From Allobosea sp. AAP35 (GTDB taxonomy: Bacteria > Pseudomonadota > Alphaproteobacteria > Rhizobiales > Beijerinckiaceae): DNA of 64,000 nt. The stretch is taken from the NCBI RefSeq assembly GCF_001295925.1, contig NZ_LJHQ01000017.1, positions 49,978-113,977 of the forward strand. The letters run 5' to 3'. Position 1 is the stretch's first letter. The number at the start of each line of letters is the position of its first letter. The translations under genes and the position numbers were made by a program. Of this stretch, positions 26,834 through 33,099 are shown one piece after another. The notes below the pieces were generated by a model, which searched no databases, was not told the origin of the DNA, and saw only the letters and a program-made list of their open reading frames with translations.

Positions 26834-27463
26834 ATGCGCGATGCAGTGACGCTGGATGTCCGTCCGCCCGAAACGAGCCCAGACGGCGCGCTCGTCTCGG
26901 TGATCATCCCGTTGGCCGAGCACGAGGCCGTTCCGGAAACTCTGCTCGCAATGCTTCCCAAAACCTTCGAGATCGTTCTCGCCCGCGGCGGAACCCGCGC
27001 CTCCAGCATGAACCATGCGGCCTCGATCGCCCGAGGTCGCCATCTCTGGTTCGTGCATGCCGATACGACGCTGGGCGCCGACGCCGTGCCGAAGCTGCTG
27101 GAGCGGCTGCAGGAGCAGCGCGCCGCGGTGCGCTATTTCGACCTGCGGTTTGACGGCGGCGCCCTGATGCGTCTCACCGAACGCGGAGTCAGCTTCCGCT
27201 CGCGGGTGATCGGCCTGCCCTTCGGCGATCAGGCGCTGTGCCTCCCTGCCGCGATGTTCCGGGCCCTCGGCGGTTACGACGAAACCGCAGCCCATGGCGA
27301 GGACCACCAGCTGGTTCGCGACGCGCGTCGCGCAGGCTTAAAGGTTCAGGCGGTCGGCGCGACGGTCACGACCAGCGCCCGCAAATATCGCGACAAGGGC
27401 TGGTTCCGGACCACCTTCATGCATCTGAGACTCACCCTGCTGCAGAGCCTGCGGGCGTCCTGA
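26834..27463 (+). CDS. TIGR04283-type glycosyltransferase-like protein
   Basis: 209 residues, GT-A family 2 fold. VSVIIPLAEHEAVPETLLAML is the nucleotide-sugar half. ASSMNHAASIARGRHLWFVHADTTL contains the DxT metal site typical of TIGR04283, and FRSRVIGLPFGDQALCLPAAMFRALGGYDE is the acceptor half. It ends with a single basic/hydrophobic segment (FRTTFMHLRLTLLQSL). Some canonical residues are altered: EVIVVDGGSxDGT is EIVLARGGTRASS here, lacking the DGGS aspartate, so activity may differ. ATG 26834 is chosen; 26816 is in frame. It ends 6 bases before the convergent phosphoesterase. Confidence 0.78.
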   Translation: MRDAVTLDVRPPETSPDGALVSVIIPLAEHEAVPETLLAMLPKTFEIVLARGGTRASSMNHAASIARGRHLWFVHADTTLGADAVPKLLERLQEQRAAVRYFDLRFDGGALMRLTERGVSFRSRVIGLPFGDQALCLPAAMFRALGGYDETAAHGEDHQLVRDARRAGLKVQAVGATVTTSARKYRDKGWFRTTFMHLRLTLLQSLRAS

Positions 27464-27469
27464 AACCGG

Positions 27470-28318
27470 TCAGACCGCCTGGAGCGCCCGGGCGGGCTGG
27501 CGCGCGGGCCATAGCGTCGACGTCTCCGTGATCGGTCGTCCCGTCTCGGCGCGTTCGCGCTCGGGCAGGACGTCGAGACTGGGCCAGAGGCCGGTCGCGA
27601 GCGCCTCACGGTAACTTTCCGGAAGGCCCGCGCCGCGCATGGCGGCCTGCGCGCCTTCATGGTCATAGGACAGCGCCCGGTGCTCGATGGCGAGCCCGGC
27701 CTCTGTCTCCCTGACGATGCTGAACCAGACGCGCGGCGTGCCGTCATTGGCCGGCATCCCGATGACGCCCGGGTTGTGCCAAAGCCGGTCGCCCAGCCAT
27801 TGGGTGAAAGGCAGGCCTGAATGGCCGCCGACAGCGCCATCGCAGCCGAGGGCGTCGAGGCTGCAGCGCTTCTCGCCCTCGGGCGTGCCTGCAAAAACGA
27901 AGCTGTTGATCGAGTGGGCCGAGCCGTGGATCGCCGCGAGGGTCCGCCCGCCGATCCTCAGGTCGACGCGTCCCGGCAACGAGGCCAGCCATCGACGCTG
28001 GTCGGGCCTGACGACACTGTCGGCGAAGGCATACCAGGCGGCCGATAATCTGGCGCAGGCGCTGTCAGGCTCGAAGCCGCAGTCGCTGGCGCTCGCGCCC
28101 AGCTGCTCGTCGCAGTTGCCGCCGACGACGGCCATGCCGCTGTCGCGGATCAGATCGATCGTCTCGACCGGATTGCCGCAATAGGCCACGAGATCGCCCG
28201 TGCAGAGCATCCTGTCCGGGGAGATGTCCAGCCGTCTGGCCTCTGCCAGCAGCGCCTGCGTGGCCTGCAGGTTTCCATAGGGGCCGCCGAAGAGCAGCCA
28301 TGTCCGATCGCGCGTCAT
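27470..28318 (-). CDS. Metallophosphoesterase-family protein with altered metal motif I
   Basis: 282 residues from the ATG at 28318. The calcineurin fold is recognisable: LCTGDLVAYCGNPVETIDLIR (motif II), VVGGNCDEQL (motif III, GNxD/E), AAIHGSAHSINSFVF (motif IV) and AVGGHSGLPFTQW (motif V). Motif I, normally SDxHGN, reads LLFGGPYGNLQATQALL, so the first aspartate and histidine are missing. The protein may use a different metal arrangement or bind a ligand without hydrolysis. It differs strongly from the phosphoesterase at 11480-12352. A perfect cluster promoter lies 28 bases upstream. Confidence 0.8.
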   Translation of the reverse strand: MTRDRTWLLFGGPYGNLQATQALLAEARRLDISPDRMLCTGDLVAYCGNPVETIDLIRDSGMAVVGGNCDEQLGASASDCGFEPDSACARLSAAWYAFADSVVRPDQRRWLASLPGRVDLRIGGRTLAAIHGSAHSINSFVFAGTPEGEKRCSLDALGCDGAVGGHSGLPFTQWLGDRLWHNPGVIGMPANDGTPRVWFSIVRETEAGLAIEHRALSYDHEGAQAAMRGAGLPESYREALATGLWPSLDVLPERERAETGRPITETSTLWPARQPARALQAV

Positions 28319-28345
28319 GTCGTCCCTGTCCGTCACGATCCGATA

Positions 28346-28371
28346 TTCGCTCCACCGCCGCGTAACGTTAC
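28346..28371 (-). promoter_or_regulatory. Putative SigF-type promoter for variant phosphoesterase
   Basis: Minus-strand GTAACG, 16 bases, CGAA. The -35 is part of the 10-base palindrome GTAACGTTAC (28362-28371) that also serves a plus-strand site. Confidence 0.72.
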
Positions 28372-28387
28372 AGGCCCCGCGCCCGTA
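28362..28387 (+). promoter_or_regulatory. Putative SigF-type promoter reading toward the FG-GAP protein gene
   Basis: Plus-strand GTAACG, 16 bases, CGTA, sharing its -35 palindrome with the minus-strand promoter. The first intact gene downstream is at 28778, with a degraded ABC-ATPase fragment between. Confidence 0.55.
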
Positions 28388-28494
28388 ACGTCTCTGTGCC
28401 CGCCAGGCCGGCAGCAGATGGCCCTCCAGGGCCCGGTCAGGTCCGGCGCCATCTGAGGATGATCCATGTTGAACCGCCGCTCTTTGCTTTTGGC

Positions 28495-28667
28495 CGGCCC
28501 GGGCGCCAGCGCGCCGACACGCTCTCGGGCGGACAGCAGCAGTGGCGAAATCGAGGGGGCTCGCCGTGCTCTGCACCCTGCATCAGCCTCATCTGGCTGC
28601 CGAATTCGCCGACCGGACCCTTCACATGCGATCGGGCCGGATCGTCTCCGGTGACGACCAAAACTGA
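28495..28667 (+). pseudogene. Remnant of a PhnC-like ABC ATPase
   Basis: One frame reads GRQRADTLSGGQQQ (about 28500-28542), the ABC signature with the preceding sequence typical of phosphonate PhnC ATPases. A second frame, ending at the TGA at 28665, reads GLAVLCTLHQPHLAAEFADR and then RIVSGDD, the H-loop region and C-terminus of the same family. Walker A is absent, as is Walker B, which should lie between the two pieces. The gene has thus lost its 5' end and an internal segment. The neighbouring frame MLNRRSLLLAG at 28466 is probably incidental. Confidence 0.55.
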
Positions 28668-28777
28668 GATGCTCCGCCCGGGTGCCCCGTCGCACTCGCC
28701 AGGCCGGCATCGAGAGCGAAAGCCCCAGTTGTGTTACCAGATCGCCAGTGGCGACACAGCGTTAGGGAGAGGCTGAC

Positions 28778-29608
28778 ATGCTGCGACACCGGGCGGGCCG
28801 CCTGATCATGGCATTTGCTTTCGCCATCGGCTGTGGCCGCGGCGCGCAGGCTCGGGACCTCTTGCGTCTGCCGGATGGCGAGGTCACCCGGAGCGCCGGG
28901 ATGATCGCCTATCTCGTCGATCCGACGACACGCTATGGCCATGGCGTTCTGGGGGATGCGATCGAGGCCGGCGGGTTCGTTGTCGAGCGGGACGGAGAGC
29001 GCCTGCTGTTTCGCCTCGGCGCTGACGCGGTCTTCGAGGACCGTCGCGTCCGCCTGGCCGATCTCGACGGCGACGGTCAGCCCGAAGCGATCCTGGTCAA
29101 AGCCTATCTCGATCGTGGCGCGGCCCTCGCGGTCTACCGGATCGGCCGGCACGCGATCGAGCCCCTCGCCGAGGGCCCAGCCATCGGCCAGCGCAATCGC
29201 TGGCTCAATCCCGTCGGCGTCGCGGATTTCACCGGATCGGGGCAGGCCATGCTCGCGGCCGTGGTCACGCCGCATCTGGCGGGCTCGCTGCGGCTCTATC
29301 GCCTGTCGGGCGCGGCGCTGGTCGAGGTTTCGCGGATCGACGGCTTCACCAATCATCGCCTGGGTGAGCGCGACCTCGATCTCGGACGCATCGGGGACAT
29401 TGACGGGGACGGCACGCCCGACATCGTCATCCCGTCGCTGTCGCGCCAGGACCTGGCTGCGATCGGCTTCAAGGGCGGGCGCGCCGTGGTCCTTGGCAAG
29501 GCTCCGGTCAAACAGCGCGTCGCCAGGTTCCTCGCCCTGCGGGGCCCGCGCGCGACGATCGAGACCGACACCGGCGAGCGCCTCGACGTGATCATCGGAC
29601 GGGACTGA
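28778..29608 (+). CDS. Exported FG-GAP/VCBS repeat protein
   Basis: 276 residues with an N-terminal signal (LIMAFAFAIGCGRGAQA). It contains at least two calcium-binding FG-GAP-type loops, LADLDGDGQPEAILVK (around 90) and IGDIDGDGTPDIVIPS (around 208), plus a degenerate VADFTGSGQAMLAAVV between them, so a partial beta-propeller. The ATG is preceded by GGGAGAGG at ideal spacing. Probably periplasmic; ligand unknown. No other gene follows on this strand, and the thioredoxin operon converges from the right. Confidence 0.8.
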   Translation: MLRHRAGRLIMAFAFAIGCGRGAQARDLLRLPDGEVTRSAGMIAYLVDPTTRYGHGVLGDAIEAGGFVVERDGERLLFRLGADAVFEDRRVRLADLDGDGQPEAILVKAYLDRGAALAVYRIGRHAIEPLAEGPAIGQRNRWLNPVGVADFTGSGQAMLAAVVTPHLAGSLRLYRLSGAALVEVSRIDGFTNHRLGERDLDLGRIGDIDGDGTPDIVIPSLSRQDLAAIGFKGGRAVVLGKAPVKQRVARFLALRGPRATIETDTGERLDVIIGRD

Positions 29609-29723
29609 GGCAGAGCGACCGCGCCACACCGAGACCGGGGATCACCGAGGCATTCCCGCGACTGTCCCGGTCAAGGGTCAGGTGAAGCAGGGCGAAAGGG
29701 GACGCTCCCCCCGCCGCCGACGC

Positions 29724-30311
29724 CTAGGACCGGGCATAGAAGCGCAGCAACGCGAGTGCGTCCGGCGCGCTCCAATCGGCCTCGCCGGTCAGATAGCCGC
29801 CGCTGCGCCCCCGCGCGTCGATGACATAGCTCATCGGCATGCCATAGAGAGGAAAGGGTGTCGCGACCTTCGACTTCGGCCCGGAGGCGACCTCGCCCTG
29901 CGTGTCGATGAAGCTTGAAAACCCGTCCAAGCGCAGCCGTCGGATGTAAGCGGCGGCCGTTGCGGCGTCGCGGTCGAGCGATACCGGCACGACCACGAAG
30001 GGCTCGCTCTTCGCCTGCGTCTGGAGCCGCTGCAGGATCGGCAGTTCGCGTCGGCAGGGCGGGCACCAGCTCGCCCAGAAGGCAAGCAGCACAGCCTTGC
30101 CGCGATAGGCCGCGAGCGTGCGTTGCCGCCCACCCAGATCACGCAGCGGGATATGGCCGGCCTCCTCGCGCGGATCGAGCACGGTGAACTGGGCATGCGG
30201 CGTGCTGAACGGCGGTGGATAGGGATCCGCGGCCGCTGCCCCGGCCGGCGGCATGGCGCCGAGCGCGCCCGCGGCCGAACCGAGCATGAGGGCTCTGCGC
30301 GTGACCTCCAT
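29724..30311 (-). CDS. TlpA/ResA-like exported thioredoxin
   Basis: 195 residues with an RRALMLGSAAGALGAM export signal (twin-arginine-like) and a thioredoxin/redoxin domain from about 38. The active site is FWASWCPPCRRELP (C83, C86). Downstream marks are VVPVSLDRD and GMPMSYVIDARGR, the latter with the cis-proline. The start overlaps the peroxiredoxin stop by one base (TGATG), so the two are translationally coupled. It likely reduces disulphides in the periplasm; the partner is not known. The peroxiredoxin has no signal peptide, so they act in different compartments. Confidence 0.88.
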   Translation of the reverse strand: MEVTRRALMLGSAAGALGAMPPAGAAAADPYPPPFSTPHAQFTVLDPREEAGHIPLRDLGGRQRTLAAYRGKAVLLAFWASWCPPCRRELPILQRLQTQAKSEPFVVVPVSLDRDAATAAAYIRRLRLDGFSSFIDTQGEVASGPKSKVATPFPLYGMPMSYVIDARGRSGGYLTGEADWSAPDALALLRFYARS

Positions 30312-30883
30312 CAGAACGCGGCCAAACCGTCTTCGAGCGTGGCCACCTCGCCACGCGCCGGATAGTCCTTGGCGACGACGAAGTCGATCGCGCCGAGGAT
30401 GTCGGCGAAGGACGGCCGCGCAAACGGCATGGTCTGGACGCTGGAGAAGTAGAGCGTGCCATCCGGCCTGACCAGGAAGAGCCCCGGCTCGGCAAAGAGC
30501 GCGGGCTCCTCGACGCCGATCGAGGTCGTGCCGCGGCCGGCCGACAGGAACAGCCCCCATTCGCGGGCCGTGTTGAGCGAGAAGCCATAACCCAGACGCA
30601 GCCTCGGCAGGCCCCACTCTGTCTTGGCGCGGGCGGCGCGTTCCTCGCTGTCCGTCGAGAGCGCGATAACGCCGACGCCCTTCTCGGCGAAGGCGTCGAG
30701 CCTGCCTTCGAGATCGCACAGCTGGACCCTGCAGATCGGGCAGTGCAGCCCGCGATAGACCACGACCAGCGTGAAATGCCGGGGGCGCTCGGCGTGGAGG
30801 CTGAATTGGGCCCCATCTGGAGCGAGCTGGAGTTCGAGGCTCGGCACGGGAGTGCGGGGCAGCACGGGCTTGATGTCGGTCAT
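30311..30883 (-). CDS. Peroxiredoxin-like (AhpC/TSA) protein
   Basis: 190 residues. Thioredoxin fold with the peroxidatic region VVVYRGLHCPICRVQL (C48, C51). This CxxC variant defines the peroxiredoxin-like family rather than typical 2-Cys Prx (PxxxTxxC). The end (LYFSSVQTMPFARPSFADILGAIDFVV) is family-typical. The ATG at 30883 is preferred over upstream in-frame codons because the cluster promoter (30930-30955) leaves about 40 bases of leader. Reduction of peroxides or disulphides is inferred; it fits the oxidative-stress tone of the cluster. Confidence 0.85.
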   Translation of the reverse strand: MTDIKPVLPRTPVPSLELQLAPDGAQFSLHAERPRHFTLVVVYRGLHCPICRVQLCDLEGRLDAFAEKGVGVIALSTDSEERAARAKTEWGLPRLRLGYGFSLNTAREWGLFLSAGRGTTSIGVEEPALFAEPGLFLVRPDGTLYFSSVQTMPFARPSFADILGAIDFVVAKDYPARGEVATLEDGLAAF

Positions 30884-30929
30884 GGAGGTCCCTTCAGTCA
30901 CAGTCGTGGTCTTTCGCGACCATGACGGT

Positions 30930-30955
30930 TTCGTTGGACGCAAGTCCGCCGTTAC
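30930..30955 (-). promoter_or_regulatory. Putative SigF-type promoter for peroxiredoxin-TlpA operon
   Basis: Minus-strand GTAACG, 16 bases, CGAA, perfect match, 47 bases before the ATG at 30883. It overlaps the end of a degraded DUF2721 frame. Confidence 0.72.
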
Positions 30956-31090
30956 AGCCTCACGCATGTGGCCGACAACCGCGCCGCCATAAGCGAGACA
31001 ATTGTCGCAACCGCACCAAGGAAAAAAGTCGGCGCGGTCGCTTGGCAGAAGATTTTGGCTAAGCGCTCCGTATCAGCAATGAATCCAACA
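30952..31090 (-). pseudogene. N-terminal remnant of a DUF2721-like membrane protein
   Basis: The minus-strand frame ending at the TAA at 30952 reads LAKIFCQATAPTFFLGAVAT, then IVSLMAARLSA. This matches the first helix of DUF2721 proteins (QxAxAPxFLLGAVAAFLxVLxxRL). The remaining two-thirds of the family, with two more helices, is missing, and no start with a ribosome site is seen. Probably a deletion remnant at the edge of the cluster. Confidence 0.4.
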
Positions 31091-31290
31091 TCGGAGGGTC
31101 CGTCGCGTAAGCAGGGTGTTGGCTTGGCCGATGTCGCGAAGACGCTGGCCGAGCCCTGTGCGCGCAACTGGAGTGTCCCTGCTCGCGCACCCAGCATCGA
31201 TGCCCTGTAAAGAGTCAGGCGCGAAAGAGGTCTCTGGGGCCCTCGGGCGTGTCACCAAAGTTCAGAGATGGGCTGCCGCGCCCGAGGACC
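30956..31290. other. Intergenic region beyond the peroxiredoxin promoter
   Basis: Apart from the DUF2721-like fragment no gene is supported. Plus-strand frame 30968-31210 (80 codons) shows no family resemblance. Confidence 0.4.
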
Positions 31291-31734
31291 TCATTGTTTG
31301 AAGCCGATGACCACGCCGTCGGCTCCGAGTGACAATTGCAAACCCCTTCGCTGCGTCGTCAGGCGAAGGGTCACCCCCTTGGCGTTCCGCAGCCACAGCC
31401 GTCCTCGCCCCTCGTCTCCGATGGCCCAACCTTCGCGAAGCTGCACATAGGCGCCGGCGAAGTCCCCAACATCGCGAAGGCCGTAGACCTTGCCCGTAGC
31501 GCGGAGTGTCGAGGCGCCGATCCCGCCGATCCCGAGGCCCGCCACCGTGATGCCGTAGACCCTTTGGCCGAATTTCAGCTCTCCGCCGCCAACCGCCCCG
31601 GAACCGATAAACGCGACCTGCAACTGCCGAATGCTGACGGAGCCGGTCGCAGGACCCAGATTGCGGGACTGTGCAACGGAAGGGCTACACCACACAAAGC
31701 AGCTCAAGAAAAAAGCGCAGATGATGGTCTTCAT
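31291..31734 (-). CDS. Small exported glycine-rich protein, unknown function
   Basis: 147 residues from the ATG at 31734 (MKTIICAFFLSCFVWCSPSVAQ), with a signal peptide cleaved near SVAQ. The mature part is a run of short beta-type segments: GSVSIRQLQVAFIGSGAVGGGELKF, GITVAGLGIGGIGASTLRATG, VYGLRDVGDFAGAYVQLREG and the end GLQLSLGADGVVIGF. I have seen this pattern (LADFPGxY, LSLGxDGV) in proteobacterial hypothetical proteins but know no function. The poly-G stretch upstream (GGGGGGGC) may act as the ribosome site. Monocistronic. Confidence 0.72.
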   Translation of the reverse strand: MKTIICAFFLSCFVWCSPSVAQSRNLGPATGSVSIRQLQVAFIGSGAVGGGELKFGQRVYGITVAGLGIGGIGASTLRATGKVYGLRDVGDFAGAYVQLREGWAIGDEGRGRLWLRNAKGVTLRLTTQRRGLQLSLGADGVVIGFKQ

Positions 31735-32057
31735 GATCGCCCCCCCGGGCACTGGCCTGTGAGCTTTGCCGCAAGACGCAGCCTTGCAGACTTTGAGGCC
31801 TGCCTCAATGGCATGTTCGACCAGAGCGCTGGCGCAAGCCCTCCAATTCAACCCCTTACCCAAATGGGGTCATGATTTCGAGGCCCGCGGCCCCTTGCAC
31901 ATCGCTCATGGACCACGCTGCTACTGATTTCGTCGACGGATTATGGCTTGTGGCGCGCCCTCGACCAGCCGGATGCATGCCGCAGATTATGCGTGTGTTT
32001 GGCACATGCCGCTGCTAAGAATTCATCCAACAAGTTTTGCATAGCCCGGGGGGGACG
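31735..32057. other. Divergent intergenic region
   Basis: 323 bases between two divergent exported-protein genes; nothing but promoters is expected. A sigma-54-like TGGCAC near 32000 has wrong spacing to a GC element and is not called. Confidence 0.4.
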
Positions 32058-32900
32058 ATGCGATACACCGTGCGGCACGCACTGATCGGTGGCTTTGCGG
32101 CCAGTATCATGGGCAGTGGGGTTTCGACGGCCGTCAGGGCCGCTGATGCTCCCAAACCTTTGCTCCCGATCCTGGCATCCCACCCCACGGGCTGGCAGTT
32201 CCAGGCAACGGCCTATGGCTGGGCCACCGCTCTCCACGGCGAATCCGGCGTGCGCAATCTGCCCCCTGTCAGCATCGACATGACGTTCGGCGACGTGCTG
32301 GAAAAGCTCAACGGCGCCGTGATGGGCTCGCTGCTCGCCAAGAACGGCAACTGGATGATCCTGACGGATCTGGTCTGGGCGCAGATCTCAGCCGATGCGC
32401 GCGTAAAGCTGCCGGGCGTGCGACGCCCAGCGCTGGCTGCGATTTTGCCGGGCACGCAGGTCGAGTTCGAGATGCGGCAGCTGATCGCGTCGGCCATCGC
32501 CGGATATCGCTTGCCGTTGACGAGCAGCGATGTCGATCTCTACGCCACCGCGGGCATCCGCTATCAGCGCATCACCGGCAAGATCGAGGCGACGCCCGGC
32601 CTGATTCCGATCACGATCAGCAACAGCAGCGTCGAGCACTGGGCGGACCCGATCATCGGCCTGGCCGCCACCTGGCGCATCAACGATCGCTGGTTCGTCA
32701 ATGCGATTGCCGATGTCGGCGGCTTCGGCGTCGGGTCGCGTTTCACGACGCAGGGCTTCGCCTCCGTCGGCTACCGCTGGACGGATGCGATCTCGACGGC
32801 TCTTGGCTACCGGGCGATCTACACCGACTACCGCAAGGGAGGCTTCAGCTACCGCGCCACGCAGCATGGCCTGTTTTCCAGCATTGCTTATCACTTCTGA
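32058..32900 (+). CDS. Outer-membrane beta-barrel-like protein
   Basis: 280 residues from the ATG at 32058. The signal peptide ends at VRAAD. Alternating hydrophobic strands follow with a terminal aromatic residue (SIAYHF), the usual C-terminal signature of outer-membrane barrels. Recognisable segments: WQFQATAYGWATALHGESGVRNL, SIDMTFGDVLEKLNGAVMGSLLAKNGNW and GYRWTDAISTALGYRAIYTDYRKGGF, as in alphaproteobacterial outer-membrane proteins of 270-290 residues. Likely an 8-12-strand barrel; ligand unknown. Confidence 0.78.
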   Translation: MRYTVRHALIGGFAASIMGSGVSTAVRAADAPKPLLPILASHPTGWQFQATAYGWATALHGESGVRNLPPVSIDMTFGDVLEKLNGAVMGSLLAKNGNWMILTDLVWAQISADARVKLPGVRRPALAAILPGTQVEFEMRQLIASAIAGYRLPLTSSDVDLYATAGIRYQRITGKIEATPGLIPITISNSSVEHWADPIIGLAATWRINDRWFVNAIADVGGFGVGSRFTTQGFASVGYRWTDAISTALGYRAIYTDYRKGGFSYRATQHGLFSSIAYHF

Positions 32901-33032
32901 ATCCTTGGGCAGGACTGGTGCCGACTGACCGAGCGTTTGTCGGTCAGGGTCGCATCTCAGGCACGAAGGCGCCAATGTTCATCGATCGCCGCGCGTATCG
33001 AATATTTCACGAGGCGAAGCGGCCGGCCGTCA

Positions 33033-33046
33033 TTGACCTGAATCAA
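33033..33046 (+). promoter_or_regulatory. FNR/FixK-like box upstream of DUF3604 operon
   Basis: TTGAC-CTGA-ATCAA, one mismatch from the FNR/FixK consensus TTGAT-N4-ATCAA, 54 bases before the start codon at 33100. If real it would link the operon to oxygen limitation. Confidence 0.45.
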
Positions 33047-33099
33047 CGGAAGTCGTCACCATCTGACATAAATTCCTAGGCTAGAACGGGGAGATGATC

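Noticed and set aside
28466..28654. 62-codon frame starting MLNRRSLLLAG resembling a signal peptide
   Set aside because: The rest is nonsense-like and overlaps the two frames of the ABC-ATPase remnant, which explain the sequence better.
31998..32020. Sigma-54-like TGGCAC upstream of the outer-membrane protein gene
   Set aside because: The GG-to-GC distance is 11 rather than 10 bases and the -12 half is poor.
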